Of a DNA stretch of 64,000 nucleotides, positions 44,524 to 55,560 are shown one piece after another; position 1 is the stretch's first letter; the number at the start of each line of letters is the position of its first letter. The notes below the pieces were generated by a model, which did no database searches, was not told where the DNA came from, and saw nothing but the letters and a program-made list of their open reading frames with translations. Location: assembly GCF_000236705.1 (NCBI RefSeq), contig NC_016599.1, positions 1,178,001 through 1,242,000 on the forward strand. Reading direction: 5' to 3'. Made by a program: the position numbers and the translations under genes. This DNA is from Owenweeksia hongkongensis DSM 17368 (GTDB lineage: Bacteria > Bacteroidota > Bacteroidia > Flavobacteriales > Schleiferiaceae).

Positions 44524-45030
44524 ATGAGCAGTGAAAATTTACAAGGCGAAAAAGCCTTAAAGAAATTAAAGGATATAGTAAACGATGTAAATATCGCGAT
44601 GATGTGTACCACTCAAAAAGATAATAGCATACACAGTCGCCCTATGGCCACCGCTGGTATTGATAATGATGGAACCATTTGGTTTTTTACCAATGAGGGT
44701 TCGGAAAAAGTAAAAGAGATTGAAAATGACAATGGACTTTGTTTATGCTACAGCGAACCTAAAAATAATACCTATGCCTGTGTAATGGGCAAGGCAAAAG
44801 CCGTAGACAATAAGGCTAAGGAAAAGGAACTATGGAATCCAATACTAAAAGCCTGGTTTCCTAAAGGATTGGAGGATCCTAATATGACCTTACTAAAGGT
44901 ATCTCCAAATCATGCAGAATACTGGGATGCTAATGACAGCAAGATGGTGGTGTTTCTTAAAATTGCCAAGGCCGCTATCACCGGAAAATCCTATGATGCC
45001 GAAGACTCTCATGGAGAAATGAAATTGTAA
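44524..45030 (+). CDS. Pyridoxamine 5'-phosphate oxidase-like general stress protein (YdaG/GSP26-like)
   Basis: The 168-residue protein has the split-barrel flavin-binding fold: KDIVNDVNIAMMCTTQKDNS, IHSRPMATAGIDNDGTIWFF, LCLCYSEPKNNTYACVMGKA, and LWNPILKAWFPKGLEDPNMT near the C-terminal third. This matches the GSP26-like branch of the PNPOx superfamily, which binds FMN or FAD rather than making PLP. It lies next to other general stress gene relatives and ahead of katG, suggesting an oxidative-stress role. Confidence 0.88.
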   Translation: MSSENLQGEKALKKLKDIVNDVNIAMMCTTQKDNSIHSRPMATAGIDNDGTIWFFTNEGSEKVKEIENDNGLCLCYSEPKNNTYACVMGKAKAVDNKAKEKELWNPILKAWFPKGLEDPNMTLLKVSPNHAEYWDANDSKMVVFLKIAKAAITGKSYDAEDSHGEMKL

Positions 45031-45117
45031 CTCTCCCTAAGGGTTCTTTTTGCCTTAAGCTCATAATCTTTAAGGCCATCTTAAATAATTATTTAAGTGT
45101 GATTCCCGCAGAAGAAA

Positions 45118-45150
45118 GAAAGCAGTCCGCTAACATGCGTGGCTGCTTTC
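45118..45150 (+). terminator. Terminator-like hairpin
   Basis: GAAAGCAG (45118-45125) pairs with CTGCTTTC (45143-45150), extended inward by CCGC against GCGTGG. It is followed by TCATTTATAG. It lies about 90 bases after the stress-protein stop, in a 292-bp gap where I see nothing else. Confidence 0.65.
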
Positions 45151-45301
45151 TCATTTATAGCTTAGGCTGTTGAAAATAGGAACAAACTTTTGAACCCATT
45201 AAGCTGAAACATACTACGGATACTTACGAATGTAAGTATAGATAATACTTATTGCAATTCATTAATCTATTATAAAAAACTATATAACTATGCAGTGTTA
45301 A

Positions 45302-47590
<2,289 letters not shown>

Positions 47591-47615
47591 GCAAGCATTA
47601 GAATTCTCAAAAACG

Positions 47616-47643
47616 AAAGCCGGTCAATTGATCGGCTTTTTTG
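47616..47643 (+). terminator. Rho-independent terminator of katG
   Basis: AAAGCCGGTCAA folds onto TTGATCGGCTTTTTTG as a near-palindromic 12-bp stem with one G-T pair, followed by the T-run, 25 bases after the katG stop. Confidence 0.9.
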
Positions 47644-47684
47644 TTTCTTTAAACCCAAAATTCTCGGAACTCTGCCTAAAGACT

Positions 47685-47951
47685 ATGATTAGAAAAAGCC
47701 TTTCTATTCTTCCACTACTTATTGCTTTTATAGGTTGTAATGGCTTCTTAATTGCCTGGGTACAGGCAAATGCTAGTGAATGCTCCACCCAACTCCACAT
47801 AAGTGACGTGCAAGGCATTATCGTTACCGAATCAGGAATTTATATAGGCTTAGGTTACTATAGTCGAATTCAAAAGTATGACCTACATGATTCATACATA
47901 GACTGCTGGGAGACTGACACGGATTCTAAAGAGTTCGAATTTATAATATGA
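47685..47951 (+). CDS. Short membrane-anchored protein, unknown, possibly truncated
   Basis: The 88-residue product starts at the ATG at 47685 (MIRKSLSILPLLIAFIGCNG); a longer upstream reading would cross the katG terminator. It has one hydrophobic N-terminal segment, then ANASECSTQLHISDVQGIIV and GIYIGLGYYSRIQKYDLHDS, which reads like the first blade of a beta-propeller. The frame stops at EFEFII with no continuation downstream. It may be the start of a decayed longer gene. No family is recognised. Confidence 0.45.
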   Translation: MIRKSLSILPLLIAFIGCNGFLIAWVQANASECSTQLHISDVQGIIVTESGIYIGLGYYSRIQKYDLHDSYIDCWETDTDSKEFEFII

Positions 47952-48057
47952 ACTGAATAGAAAGTTTGTAAAGATTAGTATTTAACCGTAAAGTTAGTGA
48001 GTTAAAACCCGCCACCACGCATCGTACCATAAAATCACACTCCAAGTCAAATATCAG

Positions 48058-48528
48058 ATGAATAAAATCAATGTAAAAAAGAAGCAAATCCTGCAAAGTA
48101 AAGGTAACCTGCATAGTCAGGCATATATTGTAGAATCTGGTTTACTCAGAAGTTATACCATTGATGAAAATGGGAAAGAACATATTTTTATGTTCGGCCC
48201 TGAGGGGTGGATAGTTACCGACTATGCTGCCGCAGATGAACCTTGCGATTTGTACATTGATGCCTTAGAAGATTCTGTGGTTATACAAATTGAAAAAAAC
48301 ACCGAGTTAGAAATTGACCACAAAAAAATCGTAAAGCGAATGAGGGTGCTGCAAAGAAGAGTTGTTATGCTCATGAGCGCATCTGTAATTGAACGCTACG
48401 CCCACTTTATTTCAACCTACCCTACCATTGCACAAAGGGTACCTCAATACATGATTGCATCCTATCTGGGGATTACCCCCGAAGCATTGAGTGCTGCCAA
48501 AAGTCAGCACCTTAAGCATCTAAAATAG
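48058..48528 (+). CDS. Crp/Fnr-family regulator, shortened at the N-terminus
   Basis: The 156-residue protein aligns by eye to Bacteroidota Crp-like regulators from the first cNMP-domain strand: KKKQILQSKGNLHSQAYIVE, SGLLRSYTIDENGKEHIFMF, then IERYAHFISTYPTIAQRVPQ and the recognition region YMIASYLGITPEALSAAKSQ. The usual 25-30 residue N-terminal helix is absent, and the usual SRIRK after the recognition helix is altered to SAAKSQH. It is upstream of and possibly controls the DoxX-pirin operon. It may be degenerating. Confidence 0.75.
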   Translation: MNKINVKKKQILQSKGNLHSQAYIVESGLLRSYTIDENGKEHIFMFGPEGWIVTDYAAADEPCDLYIDALEDSVVIQIEKNTELEIDHKKIVKRMRVLQRRVVMLMSASVIERYAHFISTYPTIAQRVPQYMIASYLGITPEALSAAKSQHLKHLK

Positions 48529-48625
48529 TGCAATCCGCTTTTCTTAATCTACATTAATGCACAGGCATTTTTTCTCACTGATCTTTGTATCGTAAATAAA
48601 TTATTAACGATTAAAATCAGAAGAA

Positions 48626-49003
48626 ATGAATACAATACTGTGGATAGTTCAAGGTCTGTTGGCTCTCATGTTTTTAATGGCCGGAGCCATGAAGCTCAGC
48701 AAACCCAAACAAGAGCTTCGCGAAAAACTGGGAGACTGGGTAGACCAATACTCCGACCTCAGCCTTAAGTTAATAGGCCTTGCAGAATTGCTCGGTGCTA
48801 TAGGTCTCATCCTGCCCATGGCTATGGATTTCTTTCCGGCACTAACTCCTCTAGCGGCAATAGGCCTAGCCATAACTATGGTGGGCGCTATGAAAGTTCA
48901 CTACGATCGAAAAGAAAAAAGCAAGGTAATGACAAACATAGTTTTGCTGTTGCTTGCCGTATTTGTGGTGATTGGAAGACTATACCTAGTGCCAATTATA
49001 TAG
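48626..49003 (+). CDS. DoxX-family membrane protein
   Basis: The 125-residue protein has four membrane helices and the DoxX pattern LWIVQGLLALMFLMAGAMKL, LGDWVDQYSDLSLKLIGLAE and LGAIGLILPMAMDFFPALTP. DoxX-like proteins are linked to quinone or thiosulfate chemistry and redox stress, with no defined role for this branch. It heads a five-gene operon with two pirins, an SDR and a SnoaL-like protein. A TGATCTTTG promoter-like sequence lies about 45 bp upstream. Confidence 0.88.
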   Translation: MNTILWIVQGLLALMFLMAGAMKLSKPKQELREKLGDWVDQYSDLSLKLIGLAELLGAIGLILPMAMDFFPALTPLAAIGLAITMVGAMKVHYDRKEKSKVMTNIVLLLLAVFVVIGRLYLVPII

Positions 49004-49039
49004 ATACATTATAGAATTTGAACTCACAATTTGAAAATT

Positions 49040-50059
49040 ATGAAAGATAAAATTTTAGCAATAGAAGCACTGCAAATGCCATGGCGCACAGAGGATCCCT
49101 TTTTGTTTGCTGTGCATCATTTAGACTACTACCCAAAGGGAAACGAAAAAATGGGTTTAGACCCCTCTCAGGCAACAGACAGAGTTTTAGGTCAGGATTT
49201 TAGCAATAAGAATGAATATAGTATGTACCATGGTAAAACCATTCCAGGTTTTCCATATCATCCCCATCTAGGGTTTGAGACCATTACCATCGGCAAACAA
49301 GGTTTTGTAGACCATAGTGATTCTCTTGGAGGCGCAGGTAGATTTGGTGCGGGCGATGCTCAATGGATGACAGCGGGTAAAGGAATTCAGCATTCAGAAA
49401 TGTTTCCTCTGCTACACACAGATAAGCCAAATACCTTAGAGATTTTTCAAATCTGGTTGAACCTGCCTAGCCAAAGCAAATTGGCAGAGCCTCATTATAA
49501 AATGCTATGGAACGAGAGCATACCAAAGATTGAGGAAGTAGATACAAATGGTAAGAAAACAACCCTTGAGGTTTATGCCGGAAGCTATAAATCTAACCAA
49601 GCACCCAAACCAACACCAGATTCTTGGGCTGCCAACCCTGAAAATGGAGTGGCCATATTTAGTGTAAAAATGGAGCCGAATGCTGAGTGGATACTCCCGG
49701 CCTCACTGAACGATCGGGTGCACAATACACTGTATTTCTATAATGGGAATACCCTACATATGGAAGACACGAAAATTGAGGTCAACCATCTTGTGAAGGT
49801 GCTTCCCGGAAAGAGTGTACAAATTATAAATGGAGACAAAGAAGCTGAATTTCTTATTCTGCAAGGAAAGCCCATCAATGAACCGGTAGCGCTAAGAGGA
49901 CCCTTTGTAATGAACACCGATGAAGAGTTAAATCTTGGGTTTACTGAATTCCGGAAAACTCACTTTGGAGGATGGCCTTGGCCTCAAACAGAGCAGGTTT
50001 TTGATCGCGCTAAGGGTCGATTTGCTAAGTACCCTGATGGATCGTCAGAAGAAAGATAA
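49040..50059 (+). CDS. Pirin-family protein (first copy)
   Basis: The 339-residue protein, starting at the ATG at 49040 rather than the TTG nine bases upstream, shows the pirin bicupin: GFPYHPHLGFETITIGKQGF with metal-binding histidines, GDAQWMTAGKGIQHSEMFP, LEIFQIWLNLPSQSKLAEPH, and a C-terminal cupin ending EPVALRGPFVMNT. Pirins act as quercetinase-like dioxygenases or redox sensors; the substrate is not readable. A second pirin closes the same operon. Confidence 0.9.
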   Translation: MKDKILAIEALQMPWRTEDPFLFAVHHLDYYPKGNEKMGLDPSQATDRVLGQDFSNKNEYSMYHGKTIPGFPYHPHLGFETITIGKQGFVDHSDSLGGAGRFGAGDAQWMTAGKGIQHSEMFPLLHTDKPNTLEIFQIWLNLPSQSKLAEPHYKMLWNESIPKIEEVDTNGKKTTLEVYAGSYKSNQAPKPTPDSWAANPENGVAIFSVKMEPNAEWILPASLNDRVHNTLYFYNGNTLHMEDTKIEVNHLVKVLPGKSVQIINGDKEAEFLILQGKPINEPVALRGPFVMNTDEELNLGFTEFRKTHFGGWPWPQTEQVFDRAKGRFAKYPDGSSEER

Positions 50060-50143
50060 ATAAGGTCATCACTCCTTTCTTAATCTACATTAATGTTTTG
50101 GAGTTTAAAGCTTTCCAATTTTGACCTAACAAATAATAATATC

Positions 50144-51007
50144 ATGACAAATAGAAATAATAAATCAGTTGCCATCACTGGCGCAGCAAGTGGCTTAGGA
50201 AAACAAATTTCCCTCCAAATGGCACAAAAAGGGTATGATGTTTTTGGAACAGCGTTGTCACAAAAAGAAATCGATGCTTTTATTGAGGCCGGTAAGCCAG
50301 ATAACATATTCCTCACCATTACCGACATCACCAAAGAGCAGGAAGTAAATATGTGGGTGAATGAGGTAAGCAGCTCCATAAGAGACACAGGGCTGCATAT
50401 ATTGATCAACAATGCAGGTGTCCTTACTCCTGGCCCGATGGAACTCATACCTTTAAATGACATCCGAAAGGAATTTGGAGTAAATGTTTTTGGCAGCATC
50501 GCAGTTACTCATGCGTTTCTACCATTACTCAGAAAAGCAAAAGGAAGAATCTTACAAATCGGTTCAATGTCTGGCTTTTTCCCCATTCCATTTAATGGCC
50601 CATCTAGTGCTTCTAAAGCAACATTGGAAGCATTGGCAGATGTGTATCGAATAGAGTTACTTCCTTTTGGTGTAGATTATACATTGGTTCTCCCCGGAAG
50701 TATGCTTACAGATGGTCCTGAAAAAACGGCTGCTCAGCTACAGGCCATTGCTGAGAATATGACTACCGAACAATCTGCACTCTATGGAGCGCAATTTGGA
50801 AAGTTTTCAAAGTCTTTTAACGCTGGACAGGCTGCAGGAATATCTGCTATTGAAGCAGCCGAAAAAGTAGTAGAAATTGCAGAAACTAATCCTGCACCCA
50901 GCAGAGCCACTGTTGGACAAGATGCGGAGAACGCCATGAAAATAATTCACACAAAAACAGACCAAGAGTTAGATCAAATGAAAATCAAGACTCTAGGCCT
51001 CAATTAA
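50144..51007 (+). CDS. SDR-family protein with Ser in place of catalytic Tyr
   Basis: The 287-residue protein starts at 50144 (MTNRNNKSVAITGAASGLGK). The NAD(P) motif TGAASGLGK, NNAG, and catalytic Ser of IGSMSG are present. At the usual YxxxK the sequence reads SSASK: Ser154 replaces Tyr and Lys158 is kept (codon TCT, one base from TAT, at 50603-50605). It may be inactive as a classical dehydrogenase or use different chemistry. The rest of the fold is intact. It lies in the DoxX-pirin-SDR-SnoaL-pirin operon. Confidence 0.85.
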   Translation: MTNRNNKSVAITGAASGLGKQISLQMAQKGYDVFGTALSQKEIDAFIEAGKPDNIFLTITDITKEQEVNMWVNEVSSSIRDTGLHILINNAGVLTPGPMELIPLNDIRKEFGVNVFGSIAVTHAFLPLLRKAKGRILQIGSMSGFFPIPFNGPSSASKATLEALADVYRIELLPFGVDYTLVLPGSMLTDGPEKTAAQLQAIAENMTTEQSALYGAQFGKFSKSFNAGQAAGISAIEAAEKVVEIAETNPAPSRATVGQDAENAMKIIHTKTDQELDQMKIKTLGLN

Positions 51008-51032
51008 TTAAAAAAATAAAACAATAATTATT

Positions 51033-51461
51033 ATGGAAAAGATAGTAGACTTAAAAGACACGAAAAGTGTTAGAAATATGAATACAGCCCTAGCCCTGTA
51101 TGATGAAATGATAAACGAACACAATGCTATTGAAGCTGTGAACAAATATCTGGTACCCGAATACATTCAGCACAATCCATCCATAGCTACAGGAGCAGAA
51201 GCCTTAGGGCAAGCATTTGGCTATATTGGTCATACACACCCTACTTCTAGAGTGGAAATACATAGAATTATTGCTGCTGGCGATTACGTTTGGTCACATG
51301 TAATATTCTATAACCTAAGCAATGATGATCCTTCCGATAAAGGAACAGCTGGTGTAGATATTCTAAAATTTAATGACGAAGGAAAAATAATAGAACACTG
51401 GGATGTTTTACAAGAAATCATAGATCCAAGTAAAACTGCCAATACGAATGGTCAGGTGTAA
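51033..51461 (+). CDS. SnoaL/NTF2-like protein
   Basis: The 142-residue protein has the NTF2-like cone fold typical of SnoaL-like polyketide-cyclase relatives: NAIEAVNKYLVPEYIQHNPS, the mid HPTSRVEIHRIIAAGDYVWS and terminal GTAGVDILKFNDEGKIIEHW (DVLQEI). Members act as isomerases, aldol-type catalysts or binding proteins. It sits between the SDR and the second pirin, so it may process the same small molecule. RBS-like AATAAT spacing suggests normal expression. Confidence 0.85.
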   Translation: MEKIVDLKDTKSVRNMNTALALYDEMINEHNAIEAVNKYLVPEYIQHNPSIATGAEALGQAFGYIGHTHPTSRVEIHRIIAAGDYVWSHVIFYNLSNDDPSDKGTAGVDILKFNDEGKIIEHWDVLQEIIDPSKTANTNGQV

Positions 51462-51490
51462 ACCCTTGTTGAATTAAAAAAAGATTAGTC

Positions 51491-52354
51491 ATGCAAAAGA
51501 AAATTAAATTTTCAAATACGGCTTTGAGCAGTGCCATTGCAGGCGCACCCATTAGTCGTTATTTACCCAACAGTCTTACGGAGGCTGTTGGGCCATTTAT
51601 CCTGCTCGATCAAGCAGGGCCATTTAAAATTGCGAATACTGAAACAAGAGGTGTAGGCCCTCACCCACATAGAGGCATAGCTACGTTAACCTATGCCGTT
51701 AGTGGTGAAATAGAACATTTAGATAGTTTGGGAAATCGTGCCTTGGTAAGCTCAGGAGGTGTGCAATGGATGAACGCGGGCAATGGTATTGTGCACGATG
51801 AGAGATCCAAACCAGATGGAGATTTCACTGAGAAGGAAAAGTATGCTTTTCAATTTTGGATAAACTTACCTTCCAAAATAAAAACGATGAAACCAGAGTA
51901 TATACCTGTGCAAGCAGAGGAGGTTCCAGAAAAGCAACTTGCAGATAAGGCAGGGCTTGTTCGGGTTATTGTTGGGAGTTATCAAGAATTATCAGCCAAG
52001 ATACCTACATACAGTAAGCAATTCTTATATCATATTGCGCTTAACCCCAAACAAAAATTTAGAATAGACTCTTTAGAAAATACTGAAGTTGCTGCTGTTT
52101 TACCAACTGCTTCAGCAGTAATCAATGATGAAAACTTCAATGCTGGTGATTTAATCGTCTTTGATGAAGATGCTGGAGAAATTGAAATAGAGAATTCCTC
52201 TGATAAAACTTTGGATATTTTACTATTTGGTGGAGAAAAGTATGGAGAACCAATAGTAGCCCAAGGGCCTTTTGTAATGAATAGTGAAGAGGAAATTGCT
52301 CTGGCATATAAGGAATATACTCAAGGGAAATATGGGAAGATACAGTATCCCTAA
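51491..52354 (+). CDS. Pirin-family protein (second copy)
   Basis: The 287-residue protein is a second pirin with VGPHPHRGIATLTYAVSGEI (HPH metal site), GGVQWMNAGNGIVHDERS, FQFWINLPSKIKTMKPEY and the terminal GEPIVAQGPFVMNSEEEIAL. It is clearly diverged from the first copy, so the pair is not a recent duplication. It is the last gene of the operon. The unusual 102-bp inverted-repeat element begins 49 bases after its stop. Confidence 0.9.
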   Translation: MQKKIKFSNTALSSAIAGAPISRYLPNSLTEAVGPFILLDQAGPFKIANTETRGVGPHPHRGIATLTYAVSGEIEHLDSLGNRALVSSGGVQWMNAGNGIVHDERSKPDGDFTEKEKYAFQFWINLPSKIKTMKPEYIPVQAEEVPEKQLADKAGLVRVIVGSYQELSAKIPTYSKQFLYHIALNPKQKFRIDSLENTEVAAVLPTASAVINDENFNAGDLIVFDEDAGEIEIENSSDKTLDILLFGGEKYGEPIVAQGPFVMNSEEEIALAYKEYTQGKYGKIQYP

Positions 52355-52403
52355 AGCGAATAGTATCTGAACTTATTACTCTAAAAATGCGATACAACAA
52401 TTA

Positions 52404-52505
52404 GTATAAAACGTAGGGTATACAGCACAACCCGCAAGTTTTGCGTTTTTAGCAGGTCTTGCCTTGGCTCAAGTCCATAGCTTCGAAATGCCCTACGTTT
52501 CATAC
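52404..52505. repeat. 102-bp element bounded by 15-bp inverted repeats
   Basis: GTATAAAACGTAGGG (52404-52418) and CCCTACGTTTCATAC (52491-52505) are inverted with one mismatch and enclose 72 bases that include a small GCAAG/CTTGC fold. It lies in the 221-bp gap between the convergent pirin and E1 genes. The shape suits a MITE-like remnant, a small structured RNA or a long-loop bidirectional terminator; there is no T-run adjacent to the outer stem. Confidence 0.6.
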
Positions 52506-52575
52506 CTGAGCCCCTTAACCAGCTAGAACAACTTTGCAATCCGCCAAATTAAAAGCTCCGCGTATCAAACTCTAT

Positions 52576-54552
52576 TTAAAACCTCAACAACTCCTCTACT
52601 GCTTCTGCAAACCTTTTCTTTGGCAAGAATTCATTCTCCAAAGCTTTGGCAAAAGGCACAGGTGTATCAAGGCTGGCCACTCGTTTTACCGGAGCGTCCA
52701 AATCAGCAAAGCATTCTTCCATTATCATACTCGAAATATCTGAGGCTATCCCGCCAAACATCACATCTTCTTGAAGAATAACCACACGTCCTGTCTTTTT
52801 AGCGGAAGCTATAATGGCTTCTCTATCCAAAGGTTGTAAAGTGCGAAGATCAATCAAGTCGGCACTGATTTCGGGGTTTGCATTCAAGTATTCTAATGCC
52901 CAGTGCACGCCACTTCCGTAGGTAATTATGGAAATTTCATTTCCTTCTTTTATCAAATTAGCTTTACCAATTGGCACATGGTAATAACCTTCCGGCAATG
53001 GTCCGTAAATACTGCGGTACAAAGCTTTATGCTCAAAGAACATCACCGGATTGGGATCGTCAATAGCGTTTATCAAAAGTCCCTTGGCATCTTCCGGGAA
53101 AGCAGGATAAACCACCTTAAGCCCCGGTGTGTGTGTAAACCATGCCTCATTACTTTGGCTATGGAAAGGCCCTGCTCCTACTCCTGCTCCTGTTGGCATA
53201 CGCACCACTACATCCGCATTTTGTCCCCAGCGCCAGTGTATTTTTGCCAAATTATTTACTATTTGATTGAAACCTTCAGTCACAAAATCTGCAAACTGCA
53301 TTTCCATCACGGCTTTGTAACCACCAACAGAAAGTCCTAGTGCAGAGCCAACAATGGCAGCTTCGCAAAGTGGAGTATTTCGTACACGGTCTTTTCCAAA
53401 CTCCTCTACAAAACCTTCTGTAATTTTAAACACACCGCCATACTCGGCAATGTCTTGCCCCATTATTACCAGATTGTTATGCTTGCGCATACTCTCTTTT
53501 AGCCCTTCGTGGATGGCATCTACCAAACGGGCTTCTTTGGCTTCATCCGAAGGATCTATTAATTCATGCTTCACCGGAGCATACAAATCCACAAATTCGG
53601 TGGCCTTATCAAATTCAATTTCGGGAGCTACAAAAGCTTTCTCAAAAGCATCATTAATTTCTTTCTTGATTTCCTCCTGCAACCTCTCATTTTCATCAGG
53701 GTGCAAAATGCCTTTCTCCAAAAGGAAAGTTCTATAATTATCTACAGGATCTTTTTTGGCCCATTTCTCCTGAAGTCCATCCGGATAATACTTTGTACCG
53801 CTCGCTTCTTCATGGCCACGCATTCTAAAGGTGTTACATTCCAAAATATAAGGCCCGGGGTTTTCTCTTATTTCTGTGGTGATATCAGTTACTGCTTGAT
53901 AAACATCCAGAACATTATTACCGTCAACAGCTTTAGCTTTTATACCATAGCCCATCGCTTTATAGGTAAAGCTTCTAAACTTAAACTGCTCTGAGGAAGG
54001 CGTGGAAAGCCCCCAATGATTATTCTCAACTAGAAAAATTACAGGTAAATCCCAAACGGCAGCCACATTTATAGCTTCATGAAAATCTCCCTGACTGGCG
54101 CCACCATCACCGGTAATTACCAATGTTGCCTTCTTTTCCTTATTCAACTTTCCAGCTAATGCGATACCGTCAGCAATGCCCATTTGTGGGCCGAGGTGCG
54201 AAATCATTCCAACAATATGATGCTCCTTGCTCCCAAAGTGAAATGAGCGATCTCGTCCTTTAGTAAAACCATCTGCCTTACCCTGAAATTGTGAAAACAG
54301 GTTGTACAAAGGAATTCCGCGAGTGGTAAAAATCCCTAAATTTCTATGCATGGGTAGCATGTACTCATTGGGATGCATCGCCATGGTGGCTCCTACCGAA
54401 ACAGCTTCCTGGCCATAGCCAGAAAACCATTTTGAAATACGCCCCTGACGAAGCGCGATGAGCATTTTCTCTTCAATAAGACGAGGCTTGAGTAAGTTCT
54501 TATATATGTCTAAAAGCTGTGAGTCAGTAAAAGCTTTCCGGTTGAATTTCAT
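52576..54552 (-). CDS. 2-oxoacid dehydrogenase E1, alpha-beta fusion
   Basis: The 658-residue protein starts at the ATG at 54552-54550. Residues 1 to about 335 are E1-alpha with the ThDP motif GDGGASQGDFHEAINVA and ending in NN (VENNHWGLST). After about residue 345 it is E1-beta (IHEGLKESMRKHNNLVIMGQ, DIAEYGGVFKITEGF). Such fusions are normal in Bacteroidota for branched-chain or pyruvate-type complexes. It decarboxylates the 2-oxoacid and acylates the E2 lipoyl arm. E2 and E3 are not adjacent. Confidence 0.93.
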   Translation of the reverse strand: MKFNRKAFTDSQLLDIYKNLLKPRLIEEKMLIALRQGRISKWFSGYGQEAVSVGATMAMHPNEYMLPMHRNLGIFTTRGIPLYNLFSQFQGKADGFTKGRDRSFHFGSKEHHIVGMISHLGPQMGIADGIALAGKLNKEKKATLVITGDGGASQGDFHEAINVAAVWDLPVIFLVENNHWGLSTPSSEQFKFRSFTYKAMGYGIKAKAVDGNNVLDVYQAVTDITTEIRENPGPYILECNTFRMRGHEEASGTKYYPDGLQEKWAKKDPVDNYRTFLLEKGILHPDENERLQEEIKKEINDAFEKAFVAPEIEFDKATEFVDLYAPVKHELIDPSDEAKEARLVDAIHEGLKESMRKHNNLVIMGQDIAEYGGVFKITEGFVEEFGKDRVRNTPLCEAAIVGSALGLSVGGYKAVMEMQFADFVTEGFNQIVNNLAKIHWRWGQNADVVVRMPTGAGVGAGPFHSQSNEAWFTHTPGLKVVYPAFPEDAKGLLINAIDDPNPVMFFEHKALYRSIYGPLPEGYYHVPIGKANLIKEGNEISIITYGSGVHWALEYLNANPEISADLIDLRTLQPLDREAIIASAKKTGRVVILQEDVMFGGIASDISSMIMEECFADLDAPVKRVASLDTPVPFAKALENEFLPKKRFAEAVEELLRF

Positions 54553-54620
54553 CAATTATGTTTCTTTAAAAGGGTGCTAAAAATACCAATTAAAGTAACT
54601 TGTACTTAACAGTAATCGGA

Positions 54621-54628
54621 TACTTTCG
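54621..54628 (+). promoter_or_regulatory. TAnnTTCG promoter-like element, 5 bases before the lipid kinase ATG
   Basis: TACTTTCG matches TAnnTTTG at seven of eight positions and ends 5 bases before ATG 54634, again predicting a leaderless start. Confidence 0.3.
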
Positions 54629-54633
54629 TCCAC

Positions 54634-55560
54634 ATGATTGCAAAGCGAACTTTAATCATAATTAACCCCATCAGCGGTACTCAAAACAAGGCTTTTATAG
54701 AACGTCTTATTGAGACATATCTTCCAGAAGATCAATTTAACTATGCCATTGAATTTACCGTTGGCCCAACTCATGCTACCGATTTGGCCGCAGCTGCTGC
54801 TAAAGATGGCTTTGATTTGGTGATTGCTGTAGGTGGCGATGGAACAGTAAATGAAACCGCTACTGGTCTAATCGGCACCAATACCGCACTTGGAATTATA
54901 CCTATAGGATCTGGTAATGGGTTGGGGAGGCATCTTCAAATCTCGATGAATCCTTCTAAGGCTATAAAAACATTTAGCGAAAGCGAAGTGATGAAAATTG
55001 ACGTTTGCACGGCAAATGGTCGACCCTTTTTTAATGTGGCTGGAGTTGGTTATGACGCATTGATCGCCCACAAGTTTGCACAAATGGAATCGCGTGGTTT
55101 CAGTACCTACATCTACAGTGTTCTCAATCAATGGTTTAAATACAAGCCAAAAAAATATACTATAAGTACGGAAGAAGGAAAGTTTAAAAAACGTGCTTTG
55201 ATGATCAGTATGGCCAATGGTTCTCAGTTTGGAAACAATGCGTGGATTGCACCAAATGCCCGCCTCGATGATGGACTAATTGATGTGTGTATGCTTACAA
55301 AATTTCACACTCTGGCGGCTCCTGCTTTGGCGTTTCAGTTGTTTAACAAAACCATTGATGACTCTAAATATTTAGAAACTTTTAGGTCAGCACATTTTAC
55401 TGTAAAACAGAAATCTAAGATTGCACATTTGGATGGAGAGCCCTTTAAGCTTGGGAAAAAAATAGAATTCAAGGTTTTGCCAAAGGCTTTGAATATCTTT
55501 GTTCCCAAAGCATTTTTACATGAACTCCACACCGAATATTCCCTCAGTAAATTTGAATGA
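54634..55560 (+). CDS. Diacylglycerol kinase-family lipid kinase (YegS/BmrU)
   Basis: The 308-residue protein shows the DAGK catalytic domain: INPISGTQNKAFIERL, the nucleotide motif AVGGDGTVNETATGL and PIGSGNGLGRHLQIS, then GVGYDALIAHKFAQ. The C-terminal domain ends with LDGEPFKLGKKIEFKV. It phosphorylates a lipid or sphingosine-like alcohol in the membrane. Its last 41 bases overlap the start of the 2OG oxygenase gene in another frame, implying coupled translation. Confidence 0.92.
   Translation: MIAKRTLIIINPISGTQNKAFIERLIETYLPEDQFNYAIEFTVGPTHATDLAAAAAKDGFDLVIAVGGDGTVNETATGLIGTNTALGIIPIGSGNGLGRHLQISMNPSKAIKTFSESEVMKIDVCTANGRPFFNVAGVGYDALIAHKFAQMESRGFSTYIYSVLNQWFKYKPKKYTISTEEGKFKKRALMISMANGSQFGNNAWIAPNARLDDGLIDVCMLTKFHTLAAPALAFQLFNKTIDDSKYLETFRSAHFTVKQKSKIAHLDGEPFKLGKKIEFKVLPKALNIFVPKAFLHELHTEYSLSKFE

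Noticed and set aside
50080..50499. Antisense open frame over the SDR gene
   Set aside because: It mirrors the codon structure of the real SDR gene and has no signal peptide or motif of its own.
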